A DNA stretch of 60,885 nt from Spartobacteria bacterium (GTDB taxonomy: Bacteria > Verrucomicrobiota > Verrucomicrobiia > Chthoniobacterales > UBA10450), in assembly GCA_003169975.1 (NCBI GenBank), contig PNAA01000006.1:1-60885 (forward strand), read 5' to 3'. This document shows positions 1 through 9,391 of this stretch, piece by piece. Position 1 is the first letter of the stretch, and every line of letters begins with the position of its first letter. Position numbers and translations under genes: made by a program. The notes beneath the pieces were generated by a model. The model was not told the DNA's origin and did not search any database. It was given only the letters and a program-made list of their open reading frames with translations.

Positions 1-803
<803 letters not shown>

Positions 804-1275
804 ATTTGGAGCCGGCATCATTGCTGATACCGGACAAAGTTTGCGCCGGTCCTCGCTAAAGGACCGACAATTTCTGACCATTCTTGCCTGCTCTCAGCTC
901 GTGAGCCGAGGCAGGTTCGTCCGATCTTACTTAATTGAGATCACCAGTTCGTGAGAACCGGCGAAATTTTTAATCAAAGAAACTCGACGTATAACGCACA
1001 ATTCAATTTTCGCTGACTTCTACCTTCTGGATTTCAAATAAACCAAACCGAATCGTCGTGATGACGAAATCCAGAATTGCACTGTCAAAGATCAACCGCC
1101 CATCCCGGGTCCGAGGCAAAGACCGACCATTCGTTTTTCAGATCGAACGTCGGCCCGCTCCAGAGCCGGGAAGAACAACCCGCCGTGGCGGGCCCGCTTG
1201 CTGGCGGACCGGTAGATTAAGCGACAATTCGCGATCGTCAAAAATATTTTCGCCAGAAATCACCCAGGATCTTTT
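804..1275. other. rRNA leader and intergenic region
   Basis: This gap of about 470 bases lies upstream of the 16S gene and should hold the rRNA promoter and leader, transcribed leftward. A hairpin CGGTCCT/AGGACCG sits at 847-866, close to the 16S 5' end, and could take part in pre-rRNA processing. A perfect short palindrome, CCCGCC-gt-GGCGGG, lies at 1179-1192 downstream of the neighbouring KTSC gene. An AT-rich stretch at about 965-1010 is a plausible promoter zone, but I could not pick convincing -35/-10 boxes or a boxA. I see no protein gene. Confidence 0.5.
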
Positions 1276-1632
1276 TCATCTCTCCTGCGACGCGACCCGC
1301 TCCCGTGGTCGTGCCTCGCTCTGGCGCGGGCGGACCCGCACAAATTCATATTGTCCGCGCAATTCTTCGGCGATGAAATGTCCCTTCGATTCCGCGTTCA
1401 TCAACGCGCGATAAACGCTCGGTGGCACGTTGAGAAATCGGTAGATTGCGCCGCGCGTGAACTCGATTTCGAGCGCGTGAAGCTGGCGGCTGTAACCGAC
1501 GCTCGCCACATTGGTCGATTGAACCGGAGTGCGTTTGATTCTCGAGACGACGGTTTCATTGGCTTGGGCGACGGCGATTGGCGTGACCAGCAAAAGTGCC
1601 GCGAGCAGCGCGACGACCGGGGGCGTCTTCAT
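1276..1632 (-). CDS. Secreted KTSC-domain protein
   Basis: The 118-residue product begins with a clear signal peptide (hydrophobic core around residues 5-20, likely cleavage after AQA near residue 24). Residues ~38-97 match the KTSC domain: a stretch with SxNVASVGY, a short beta-rich segment with the pattern LEIEFxxGAIYRFxxVP, then a helix ending in SKGHF. The domain is named for a lysyl-tRNA synthetase C-terminal segment and also occurs alone in small proteins; its function is unknown. The tail is Arg/Glu-rich. The gene lies upstream of the rRNA operon on the same strand and about 60 bases after the DUF1223 gene, so the two could be co-transcribed. Export is inferred from the signal peptide only. 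Confidence 0.75.
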   Translation of the reverse strand: MKTPPVVALLAALLLVTPIAVAQANETVVSRIKRTPVQSTNVASVGYSRQLHALEIEFTRGAIYRFLNVPPSVYRALMNAESKGHFIAEELRGQYEFVRVRPRQSEARPRERVASQER

Positions 1633-1696
1633 CAGAAGGTGTCATAACAAACCAGGCGACCGGTGTCGAGGGAAAAAAAAGAGGCGGCGGCTGGAC

Positions 1697-2437
1697 TCAG
1701 GGCAGCCAGCCGCCAGTCGCCTGCACCGGCGCCAGCCGGGTGCGCGAGGTAACCCAAATGGCGACGGCTTTGCGCGCCCCGGTTTCGCCCGGCGCATTCA
1801 TTGTCAGGCGGGCACCCATGATTCCGCCTTCGGACTTCATCTGCGCATCGCGCAGATCGAGGACAACGAAATCGTGCTGCAAATTGCGGCCGCTGTTTTC
1901 GCCCGCGCCGATTCTCGAGGAAATGCCGGAGCCGAGGAGCGCGGCGTGCGCCTCCCAATCTGTGCTCTTTCCGTCCGTGAGCCGGAACTCGATCGTAAAT
2001 ATCTTTCCGTCAGTTGTCGTCGCGCTCAGGACGCCGACCTGCTTTTCGTTAGGTGAAGAAACATTGGCCACGGACCAGTTGCGCACCTCATTGCCGTTCA
2101 GGACCACGGCCGGCGTATAGACCGATTCGCTCTGCCAAAGCGACGCGTAGCCGCGTTGCCGTTCTGTCCATTGACTGGAGGAAAAACGATCGTGCCAGCC
2201 GAGGCGGTCCCAATAATCAACGTGAAAGGCGAGCGGCACGAACTTCTTCCACAAATCCGGATCGCCTTTCAGTCGGCTCAGCCACGCCTCCGCGGGCGGA
2301 CAACTGCTGCAACCTTCCGAGGTGTAGAGCTCGACCAGCGCGGTCTGTTGCGGGCCGCTCTCGAAGCGGGTTTCAGCGGCGGAAGCAATCATGACTGGGC
2401 CTAACAAAAGGCAGACTCGGAAGAAAAATAGTTTCAT
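1697..2437 (-). CDS. DUF1223 thioredoxin-like secreted protein
   Basis: The protein has 246 residues, with a signal peptide at ~1-20 ending SAAE. It then shows the DUF1223 hallmark: a beta strand VELYTSEGC followed by the thioredoxin-like motif C43-S-S-C46-PPAE. Further family blocks are FHVDYWDRLGWxD around residue 90 and the YTPAVVLNG segment near 125. The family is thought to have a thioredoxin fold and to act outside the cytoplasm; its substrate is unknown. Because both cysteines are present, a redox role is possible but not shown. One copy of the over-represented octamer CCTAACGA (2046-2053, minus sense) lies inside the gene. It is followed by the KTSC gene on the same strand. Confidence 0.85.
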   Translation of the reverse strand: MKLFFFRVCLLLGPVMIASAAETRFESGPQQTALVELYTSEGCSSCPPAEAWLSRLKGDPDLWKKFVPLAFHVDYWDRLGWHDRFSSSQWTERQRGYASLWQSESVYTPAVVLNGNEVRNWSVANVSSPNEKQVGVLSATTTDGKIFTIEFRLTDGKSTDWEAHAALLGSGISSRIGAGENSGRNLQHDFVVLDLRDAQMKSEGGIMGARLTMNAPGETGARKAVAIWVTSRTRLAPVQATGGWLP

Positions 2438-2464
2438 CTCAAATTAGAGCCCGATCCTGGCTCG

Positions 2465-3019
2465 TTATTCCGTTCGCTTCCCCTCCTCCGCCATTTGGAT
2501 CGCTTCTTTCAACCGCTGATCGGTCACCAACAACATGCGCTCGGTCAGCCGCGTCTCACTTAGCCGCTCGCGAACCAAATCCGCTTGCAGCCTGCCGGTA
2601 GCCAGCAAAGCCGCGCAAAGCGCGAGGTCCTTCGCTCTTCCCGCCTGCAGTTTTACCGCCGCGAGATCATGCGGATCGAGACACCGTGCGGCCTCGCATC
2701 CCGGCAGCGAGACGAGCCGCTCTTTCCAGCCGCGGGGAAACGTTTCGGTCACGACAGGCAACATGACATCCGCATAATAGCCTGTGCGCGCATGAAAAGT
2801 ACTGTTCTCGCCGACAGACTCGTGCAGCAGTTTGCCGAGTTCTGCATCGTAGGGCTCGACGAGAAGATCTGCACCGAAGGATGCTTCCAGGATTTGTCCC
2901 GAATCGCCCAACTGCGGAAATGAGGCCAGCAAAGCGGAAGAGCCAAGAATGATGATTGATTCACCGCGGATCAGAGCGCGGGCGGCATCCGCGATGTGAG
3001 TTAGTGCTTGTGGCTGCAG
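2465..3019 (-). CDS. DUF6036-type nucleotidyltransferase-like protein
   Basis: The protein contains an N-terminal helix, the glycine-serine segment IIILGSSALLASF typical of the minimal nucleotidyltransferase fold, an acidic VEPYDAE stretch, and the C-terminal LDPHDLAAVKLQAGRAKDL block seen in DUF6036 proteins. The frame stays open far upstream, but that part overlaps the preceding gene. I infer a CTG start at 3019 because GGGAG lies five bases upstream on the minus strand and no ATG, GTG or TTG is available near the domain boundary. The gene then overlaps its upstream partner by 19 bases, so translation is probably coupled. Related nucleotidyltransferases act in AbiE-like toxin-antitoxin pairs. 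That role is inference here. Confidence 0.6.
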   Translation of the reverse strand: MQPQALTHIADAARALIRGESIIILGSSALLASFPQLGDSGQILEASFGADLLVEPYDAELGKLLHESVGENSTFHARTGYYADVMLPVVTETFPRGWKERLVSLPGCEAARCLDPHDLAAVKLQAGRAKDLALCAALLATGRLQADLVRERLSETRLTERMLLVTDQRLKEAIQMAEEGKRTE

Positions 3020-3246
3020 AGAAGCTCCCTTCTCTCGGCGATCGATAGGACTCCGGGGAAGGGTGCAAACGAGCGCAAGTGCGTGGCCTCCTCGCCGGGG
3101 TCGCGCAGGATCGACAACAGCCGGTGTAACCCTTCCGCGCCGGCCTGCGCTTCGAGGATAATCTGGCGCCACTGCTCGAGCCGGTGCGGCGCCGAATGAT
3201 CCTGCGCCAGCCATCGCTCGATATTGGTCAGCGGAATCTCGAGCAA
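3001..3246 (-). CDS. Small partner protein of the DUF6036 gene
   Basis: An 81-residue protein from a TTG start. It is helical and rich in charged residues, with blocks NIERWLAQ, HRLEQWRQIILEAQAG and LRSFAPFPGVLSxAERR. I recall similar short proteins encoded directly upstream of DUF6036 genes in other bacteria, but I cannot name a domain. It ends inside the start region of the nucleotidyltransferase gene, so the two form an overlapping pair, and an antitoxin or regulatory partner role is a guess. The frame runs a few codons further upstream to a TAG inside the odd sequence CTAGTACTAG (3286-3295), so the natural N-terminus may have been lost or altered. Confidence 0.55.
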   Translation of the reverse strand: MLEIPLTNIERWLAQDHSAPHRLEQWRQIILEAQAGAEGLHRLLSILRDPGEEATHLRSFAPFPGVLSIAERRELLCSHKH

Positions 3247-3348
3247 CTCAGGCTGCGCTTCGATTTTGTCGGCGATGACTTCGTCCTAGTACTAGTTGGA
3301 TCCACGGGCGAAAATCTAGCTGACGCCTCTGACCGAAGCAATGCTCTG

Positions 3349-6300
3349 CTACGGTAGATGCAGGATGTGCTTGATCCCGCGGATCGGGATCACGACCCAG
3401 TCGGGCCGGTGATTGAGTTCGTAGCCGACTTCATAAACTGCCTTGTCGAGCAGGTAGGTTTCCAGGAGCACTTGCAGGTCGCTTTCTTTTTGCGGGAGAA
3501 AAGTCGCGCTGGCGGTGGTCTGCAGATAGCTGGCAAGAAAAGTCGCGCTCATCTCCCGATACCAGAGATCGGCCCAATGCTCGAGGAAGGGCACGTCTTC
3601 GGCGCGCATCGATGGTTGCCAGAGCGCGCAGTAGGCGGCGTATTGAAAGGAGCGCATCATGCCCGCGACGTCGCGCAGTGCGGAACGCTTTAGTTTCCGC
3701 TCGCTCAGCGGCCGCGCCGGTTCGCCTTCGAAATCAAGGATGACGAAGTCTTTGCCGGTGTAAAGCACCTGCCCGAGATGATAGTCCCCGTGGATGCGGA
3801 TCTTGCTCGCGGGCGCGGTTTGATCGAGCAACCGCTGTTCGTTCCGGAGAATCTCCGGCTCGGCCTTGAGCACCTGCGCCGCTTCCTCGCGAAAGGCTTG
3901 CGGCAACTCAGGCAATTTCTTTTGCAGGAGAGCAAAGGTCCGGCGCAATGACGCCCGCATCGATTGGTAAACGGAACGTTGCGCCATCGCGTTCAACGGT
4001 TCCGGCGCAAAGATCTTGTCCTCCGGCTCGGACGCGAGCGCGAGGTGCATCTCGCCGGTGCGCTGGCCGATTAAACTCGCTTTCTCGCGATAAACGCCCC
4101 CGAGCAACTCCTCCAGGACCGGGCCGGGGGCGATGGTCGTGGACTGGAGGTCGCCTTTGTGCGCCAGCACCCGCTCAAAGTAACGGCCGACCGCATCCAG
4201 GGTGAGCTTCCAGGCGTCGCCCTCGTTAGGCACAGCGGTCTGGAGCAGCGCCACGACCGTCGGTTCGGCGCGCGAGCGGCGGTATTCAATCGCGCCGACA
4301 AAGGCGGGCACATTGGCAAAGTGCCGCCGTTCGGTCAGAAAACGCGTCACCTCCACGTCGGGATTCACGCCGTCCTCCAGCTTGCGGTAGAGCTTCAGGA
4401 AAAAGCGATTCTCGAAGAGCATCGATGAATTGCTCTGCTCGGCGTTGAGCACCTGCGAGGAGGGCGTCTCTTCGTTAGGCTCCTGCGTCAGCAAACTGCT
4501 CTTGATGCCGATCAAGTGACCGTTTTTGCCTTTCAGGTTCGCGGCCGTTGCCATTAGTTGGAAAAGCTTTTCCCGAAAATCCGCATCCCAAATCGCATCA
4601 TGGAGGACGGCCCGTTGCGGCCCGACCCAGGCGATGACCGCTTGCGGAGAATTGCGGACGAGCGCATCCGCCGCCGGGCCGGTCGCGATTTGCACGGGCA
4701 GCGAATAAATGTCCGGCGCGCCGTCCGTATAATCGACCTGCAAGAGCCACCATTGCGCCGCGTTCTCCGCGATCGGGATTTGCTCGATAATCTGCATCTG
4801 GCGAATTTTTCGCGCCTTAGCGCCGAACCAGCGGCAGGCATTTAGATACTCGGGCAAAATTGCTCGCTCCAACTGCGCGCGCTGTCCGTCGGCGAGCAGA
4901 GACTGCAAGTTCGGCGCCGCTTCCAGGACCGGAATGACGCGCTTCTTCGCCGGGCGTTTTCCAGCCTGTGATTGCAGAACAAACCAGTAGTGACCGTGCG
5001 GACCGATCGTGAGCACGTAGGGCGTTTTTCGGATCGCAGGGAAAACATTCCGGCTGAAAACTTCCATCGGCGCGCAACCGGCGAAGCGCGACAGATCAAT
5101 CTCAACCGCCTGGGAAAAGCGCGACAGATTCGCCACCACGAGGATGGTCTCGTTCTCATGGCGCCGAAGAAAAGCAAGCACCTTGGAGTTGTCGGGAAAG
5201 AGAAACTCGAGCGACCCACGCGAGAAGGCGCGGAAATTCTTGCGCATCGCGATCACGCGACGCATCCACCAGAGCAGCGACGACAAATTCTTCTGCTGAT
5301 TCTCGACGTTGATCGCCTCGTAGTGGTACTCGGGGTCGATCGTGACTGGCAGGTAAAGCTGCTGCGGATTCGCTTTCGAGAAGCCGGCATTCTGATCGCT
5401 GCTCCACTGCATCGGGGTGCGGCAGCCGTTGCGATCGCCGAGATAAAAATTGTCGCCCATCCCGATCTCGTCGCCGTAGTAGAGCACCGGCGTGCCTGGC
5501 ATCGAGAAAAGCAGAATGTTGAGCAACTCGATTTTGCGCCGGCTATTGGCGAGGAGCGGCGCGAGCCGGCGCCGGATGCCGAGATTGATCCGCGCCGTCG
5601 GATCGTTGGCGTAGACGCGCCACATGTAATCGCGCTCTTCGTCGGTCACCATCTCGAGCGTCAATTCGTCGTGGTTGCGCAGGAACATCGCCCACTGGCA
5701 ACTCTCCGGAATGGCTGGCGTCTGATCGAGAATGTCGATGATCGGAAATCGATCCTCCATTTGCAGCGCCATGAACATTCGTGGCATGAGCGGGAAATGG
5801 AAATTCATGTGCGACTCGTCGCCGTCGCCGAAATATTCGACCGCATCCTCCGGCCATTGGTTCGCCTCGGCGAGGAGCATGCGGCCGGGAAACTTCGCGT
5901 CCATGTGGGCGCGCAACTTCTTCAGGTAGATGTGCGTCTCGGGCAGGTTCTCGCAGTTCGTCCCCTCGCGCTCGTAGAGATAAGGGATGGCGTCGAGCCG
6001 GAGTCCGTCCACGCCCATGCCTAACCAAAAGTCGAGCACCTTCTGCACCGTCTCGTGGACTGCCGGGTTATCGAAATTCAGGTCCGGTTGGTGCGAATAA
6101 AAGCGGTGCCAGTAGTACGCTTTTGCGACCGGATCCCACGACCAGTTCGACGTCTCAAAATCCTTGAAAATAATTCGCGCGTCTTTGTAGCGCTCGGGCG
6201 AATCGCTCCAGACATACAACTCCCGCTCCGGCGACCCGGGCGCCGCGCGGCGCGATTTCTGGAACCACGGATTTTGATCCGAGGTGTGATTGATCACCAG

Positions 6301-6615
6301 CTCGGTGATGACCCGCAACCCGCGCTCATGCGCCGCGGCAAGGAATGCTTTGAAATCCGCGAGCGAACCGAAGTTCGGATTGACGTCGTAATAATCGGCG
6401 ATGTCGTAGCCATCGTCGCGCATCGGCGAAGGATAAAACGGCAACAGCCAGATCGCGGTCACGCCCAGTTCCTGGAGGTAATCGAGCTTGCCGATCAGGC
6501 CACGGAAATCCCCCATCCCGTCGCCGGTGCTGTCCTGGAACGTCTTGACATGCAACTCGTAGATGATCGCGTCCTTGTACCAAAGCGGATCTTGTGCGAG
6601 AACATCATCGGGCAT
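3349..6615 (-). CDS. treS: Trehalose synthase / maltokinase fusion (TreS-Mak)
   Basis: The 1088-residue protein has two parts. Residues ~10-550 form a GH13 alpha-amylase domain of the trehalose synthase type, which interconverts maltose and trehalose. The nucleophile is Asp208 in GVDGLRLDA, the acid/base Glu250 in LLAEANQWP, and the third acid Asp316 in LRNHDEL. Residues ~560-1088 form a maltokinase domain with the kinase signatures IHGDYHLGQVL and VILDFEGEP near the C-terminus. Such fusions turn trehalose into maltose-1-phosphate, the donor for GlgE alpha-glucan synthesis. No glgE lies in the window. I chose the ATG at 6615 (MPDD), as family members start just before DPLWYKDA; a TTG 12 codons upstream is possible. 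Two CCTAACGA octamers lie in the gene (4223 and 4472). Confidence 0.95.
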   Translation of the reverse strand: MPDDVLAQDPLWYKDAIIYELHVKTFQDSTGDGMGDFRGLIGKLDYLQELGVTAIWLLPFYPSPMRDDGYDIADYYDVNPNFGSLADFKAFLAAAHERGLRVITELVINHTSDQNPWFQKSRRAAPGSPERELYVWSDSPERYKDARIIFKDFETSNWSWDPVAKAYYWHRFYSHQPDLNFDNPAVHETVQKVLDFWLGMGVDGLRLDAIPYLYEREGTNCENLPETHIYLKKLRAHMDAKFPGRMLLAEANQWPEDAVEYFGDGDESHMNFHFPLMPRMFMALQMEDRFPIIDILDQTPAIPESCQWAMFLRNHDELTLEMVTDEERDYMWRVYANDPTARINLGIRRRLAPLLANSRRKIELLNILLFSMPGTPVLYYGDEIGMGDNFYLGDRNGCRTPMQWSSDQNAGFSKANPQQLYLPVTIDPEYHYEAINVENQQKNLSSLLWWMRRVIAMRKNFRAFSRGSLEFLFPDNSKVLAFLRRHENETILVVANLSRFSQAVEIDLSRFAGCAPMEVFSRNVFPAIRKTPYVLTIGPHGHYWFVLQSQAGKRPAKKRVIPVLEAAPNLQSLLADGQRAQLERAILPEYLNACRWFGAKARKIRQMQIIEQIPIAENAAQWWLLQVDYTDGAPDIYSLPVQIATGPAADALVRNSPQAVIAWVGPQRAVLHDAIWDADFREKLFQLMATAANLKGKNGHLIGIKSSLLTQEPNEETPSSQVLNAEQSNSSMLFENRFFLKLYRKLEDGVNPDVEVTRFLTERRHFANVPAFVGAIEYRRSRAEPTVVALLQTAVPNEGDAWKLTLDAVGRYFERVLAHKGDLQSTTIAPGPVLEELLGGVYREKASLIGQRTGEMHLALASEPEDKIFAPEPLNAMAQRSVYQSMRASLRRTFALLQKKLPELPQAFREEAAQVLKAEPEILRNEQRLLDQTAPASKIRIHGDYHLGQVLYTGKDFVILDFEGEPARPLSERKLKRSALRDVAGMMRSFQYAAYCALWQPSMRAEDVPFLEHWADLWYREMSATFLASYLQTTASATFLPQKESDLQVLLETYLLDKAVYEVGYELNHRPDWVVIPIRGIKHILHLP

Positions 6616-6651
6616 GCGGCTAATCTTGGCCGCAGACCGGCGCGAGCGCAA

Positions 6652-6773
6652 TTTTGTGGATTGTAGGGCGGGCGCCTGCTCGCGAAAGCTTTCGGAGCTC
6701 CGCCTGCCGAGACGCTGGAGGGACGGGCGCTGTCCGCTCGCGAAAACTTTCGGAGCCTCGGCTGCGGAAGCGC
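6652..6773. repeat. Short intergenic direct repeats
   Basis: The gap between the adhesin gene and treS holds two near-identical copies of GCTCGCGAAArCTTTCGGAG, at about 6678-6698 and 6735-6754, each followed by GCC-rich sequence. The internal part CGAAAGCTTTCG is itself palindromic. It looks like a degenerate intergenic repeat element. Confidence 0.5.
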
Positions 6774-8096
6774 TCAGCGATTCTCGACCAGCCGCGGCGT
6801 GGGCGGAATCGATTCCAGGCGCTCGTTCACTTTTTGCAATTGCGCCGACTGCTTTTCGAGGGCCGACCTTAGCTCAGCAATCTCTGCCCCCTGCTCCTCC
6901 ACCTTGCGATGCTCCTTGAGAAACTCATTGAGCAACATCGCGTTCACGGCTTCGTAGCGGACGGTGTAAGGCTTGCCCTCCTCATCCCGCGCCACCAAGT
7001 CGGGATCGACCTTCGCCACTTGCTCGGCAATCAGGCCAAATTGCGGGATGCCGTTCGGGTCAAGTTCGTGCTTGTAACGAAACGTCACTGGTTGCAGCGC
7101 GAGAATTGCTTCGCTCGCCTTGTCCATCGGCTTAATTGCATCCTTGTAGCGGGCCGAGGAAGTGAGCGTGCCGAGATGTCCGGTAACGTCCACTACGACC
7201 GACACGCCGCCAGCCACTGTCACCCCGCTGATGCCCGCGATATAAGTGGAGACCTGCTTGGGGTTGCCAATGCGAATGGCCCCCGATTCACCCTTTGCAC
7301 CGGTTGAACCGATCGCGATGTTGTTGCTGCCAGTAATTGTAGCGCCTGCAGACGAGCCGATCGCGATATTCGAACTGCCCATCTTAGCATTCCCCAAAGC
7401 CTCGAAGCCGACAGCGACACTATTGCTACCTATTCCGTTACTCACTAGCGCAGAAACGCCGATCGCGACGTTATTTTTCCCGGAGCTATTAAGGTCCAAT
7501 GCTGAGTCTCCAACCGCTGTGTTGTAAGAGCCTGTCGTGTTAGACTGCATGCAGTTAACCCCGGCGGCAGTATTGGCTACCCCGATAGTATTGCCTTCGA
7601 GCGCACCAATTCCGGTGGCAGTATTGGAATAGCCTGTCGTGTTTCCATTGAGCGCTCCGACTCCCACGGCCGTGTTGGCGCTCCCGGTCGTATTGTCAGT
7701 GAGGCTGAAGGCGCCGTAAGCCGTGTTGCCACCGGCGGTGTTGGCGACCAGCGAATATGCGCCCGTGGCTGTGTTCTGATCGCCGGTGGTGACCGAAGAT
7801 AAAGCCAGATAGCCCGAGGCAGTATTGTAGGCCCCGTCCGTCATCGCCTGCAAAGCCAGGCTGCCCAGCGCGGTATTTGAGTATCCCGTCGTGTCGCCGT
7901 ATAGCGCGTTGAATCCGATCGCGGTGTCGTCCGCTCCGGTCGTGAGGCTAAACAAGGCGTCGTCTCCAAGAGCCGTATTATTACCAGGATAACCGCCGCC
8001 CGGCGGCGGATCGACCGCAAGCGCGACGGGCGCGAGCGCGAGGCTGGTGGCGGCGAGAAGGCAGGCGAGGTTGATGCGTCGATGTGAGTTTTTCAT
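6774..8096 (-). CDS. Secreted adhesin-like protein with trimeric head repeats and S74 endosialidase chaperone
   Basis: The 440-residue product has a signal peptide (~1-27). Residues ~35-290 are a run of roughly 14-residue repeats of the form NTAxGxxALxxNTTG, like the head repeats of trimeric autotransporters. From about residue 305 it has an intramolecular chaperone of endosialidase (peptidase S74) domain, recognisable by SSARYKDAIKPM, LQPVTFRYK, FGLIAEQV and YEAVNAMLLNEFLKEH, followed by a coiled coil. In phage tail spikes this domain helps trimer folding and then cuts itself off at a conserved Ser, here probably the Ser pair at the SSARYKD junction. The start is supported by GGGAG eight bases upstream. 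It is probably a surface fibre. Its lower GC and repeats set it apart from flanking genes. Confidence 0.85.
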   Translation of the reverse strand: MKNSHRRINLACLLAATSLALAPVALAVDPPPGGGYPGNNTALGDDALFSLTTGADDTAIGFNALYGDTTGYSNTALGSLALQAMTDGAYNTASGYLALSSVTTGDQNTATGAYSLVANTAGGNTAYGAFSLTDNTTGSANTAVGVGALNGNTTGYSNTATGIGALEGNTIGVANTAAGVNCMQSNTTGSYNTAVGDSALDLNSSGKNNVAIGVSALVSNGIGSNSVAVGFEALGNAKMGSSNIAIGSSAGATITGSNNIAIGSTGAKGESGAIRIGNPKQVSTYIAGISGVTVAGGVSVVVDVTGHLGTLTSSARYKDAIKPMDKASEAILALQPVTFRYKHELDPNGIPQFGLIAEQVAKVDPDLVARDEEGKPYTVRYEAVNAMLLNEFLKEHRKVEEQGAEIAELRSALEKQSAQLQKVNERLESIPPTPRLVENR

Positions 8097-8249
8097 AAAG
8101 GTGCTCCCGAGGGCGCAGTGTGACGGGGTGGGCGACGTTTAGTCAAGGCAAATGCCTCCCGGACAGGGTGCACAGCCCGCAAGCGAGCATGCCCCTCTCG
8201 CCAATGGCGCTCGGGCGAAATTACTTGAGCCGTCCCTGCCCGCGGGGAT

Positions 8250-8740
8250 TCCGCCTCATCAAGCACCACACGAGCATCAGTTGCTGGCGGTTGGATGCCC
8301 AAGAGGACCGGCGGAGCTGGGACACCTATGTGGGAAACGAGCCAGGAATCGCGCTGGTGACCACATACGGAGAGCTTTTTCGGCATGTCACCGCCCTGTT
8401 CTGCGCGACTGTCGAATACTTAGACGATGGTTGGATTCCGGAGGGTAACTCACTCTTTCCATTCATCTACAAGCGAAAGGAGAATTACGAATGGGAGCGT
8501 GAGTTTCGGATTATTTATCAGCAGCTCCCGAAAACGGAGCCGCGTTTTCGTGGAGTTCCTTTTTACGATTGTTCGCAGCCGAACCCGAGTCCTTGCGTGA
8601 CGCTAAAGTTAGATCTAAATGCGGTGATCCTAAAGATGTTTGTGGGTCCGAATACCCCGAATTCTGCAAAATCTCAATTGCGGCGTTTGGCTCGGAGCCG
8701 CGGATTACTCGCGCCCATATCCAACTCGGCGTTTTCGTAG
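8250..8740 (+). pseudogene. Truncated DUF2971-like gene
   Basis: The frame from about 8250 to the stop at 8740 encodes the C-terminal part of a DUF2971-like protein. It shows SCWRLDAQEDRRSWDTY, a GIALVTTYGEL block, then a WEREFRIIY motif and LDLNAVILKMFVGP. In full-length members these follow an N-terminal half that is missing here. Upstream the frame continues only into sequence belonging to the 5' region of the divergent adhesin gene, and no credible start with a ribosome site is seen. I therefore call it a 5'-truncated remnant. DUF2971 proteins often occur in defence or prophage neighbourhoods, which fits the next two genes. Confidence 0.6.
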
Positions 8741-8920
8741 GGAAACCACGCTTGAACTGTCCCAGCGCTTTTGTCGCTTAACCACTGTTGTGACTACTGT
8801 TAAGGTGAAACCACATAGGGTCAGCACGTGTATCGCGCGGATGGCGCGGATGGCAGAATCAGTTCAAGAATCTTGCGAAATCAAGAACGGCGAGGACCTG
8901 CGGCCGGAGCAAACATTCAA

Positions 8921-9391
8921 TTACGATTCGCCCGCCTGTGTGAGCTGAAACTCGTCGAAGGTTTCGTAGTTGCGATGACCGCGGGCTCGATTCTTTTTGC
9001 CCAGAATGGTGGTTTCGATTTTCCGCTGAAGGAAATCGACCAGTTCATCGAAACGTGCAATTGGGATGAAGTAGGTTGGAGCCTTGAAGTGCGATTCGAT
9101 GTTCTTGAATAGAACGGCGTAACTGAAGCGGCGGACCACCTTCCGGGCGAAGCTGACGTCAGCTTCGCGATAGCGGAAATAACGCTCAATCAGGTAGCGG
9201 ATGTAATTGCGCCGCGCCAAGTCGGCACCGACAGAACCAGCGGGATATTCCATCTTTGGCTTCCGCTTCCCCACGACATGCACTCGCACGTCGCCGCTCC
9301 CTTGGATCACAAAGGCGTTCGCGCCGGTGCTATGGATCACATTTGCGCTCGCGCCCGCGTTCTGGATCACGTTGTTTGTTTTCGTTTTCAT
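8921..9391 (-). CDS. Uncharacterised partner of the DUF4062 gene, with N-terminal short repeats
   Basis: The 156-residue protein is not assigned to a named family. Residues ~6-36 form three imperfect 10-11-residue repeats of the pattern NVIxxxGAxA, each built around VIQ or VIH and ending in GSGDVRVHV, like a tiny beta-solenoid or oligomerisation strip. Residues ~55-150 are helical and basic, with YIRYLIERYFRYREAD, FSYAVLFKNIES, a YFIPIARFDELVDFLQ segment and the tail NRARGHRNYETFDEF. No signal peptide or membrane segment is seen. It starts inside the stop codon of the DUF4062 gene (ATGA overlap), so the two are co-translated. The repeats are also visible as DNA repeats (tggatcac) at ~9303-9372. 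It is likely a sensor or adaptor for the upstream effector, but this is inference. Confidence 0.7.
   Translation of the reverse strand: MKTKTNNVIQNAGASANVIHSTGANAFVIQGSGDVRVHVVGKRKPKMEYPAGSVGADLARRNYIRYLIERYFRYREADVSFARKVVRRFSYAVLFKNIESHFKAPTYFIPIARFDELVDFLQRKIETTILGKKNRARGHRNYETFDEFQLTQAGES

Noticed and set aside
4972-6024. A 350-codon open frame on the plus strand inside treS
   Set aside because: It is antisense to a well-supported enzyme, its translation is rich in Arg and His typical of GC-rich shadow frames, and it has no recognisable domain.
8250-8740. The DUF2971-like frame as a complete gene
   Set aside because: The N-terminal half of the family is missing and no ribosome site or start fits, so I list it as a remnant.
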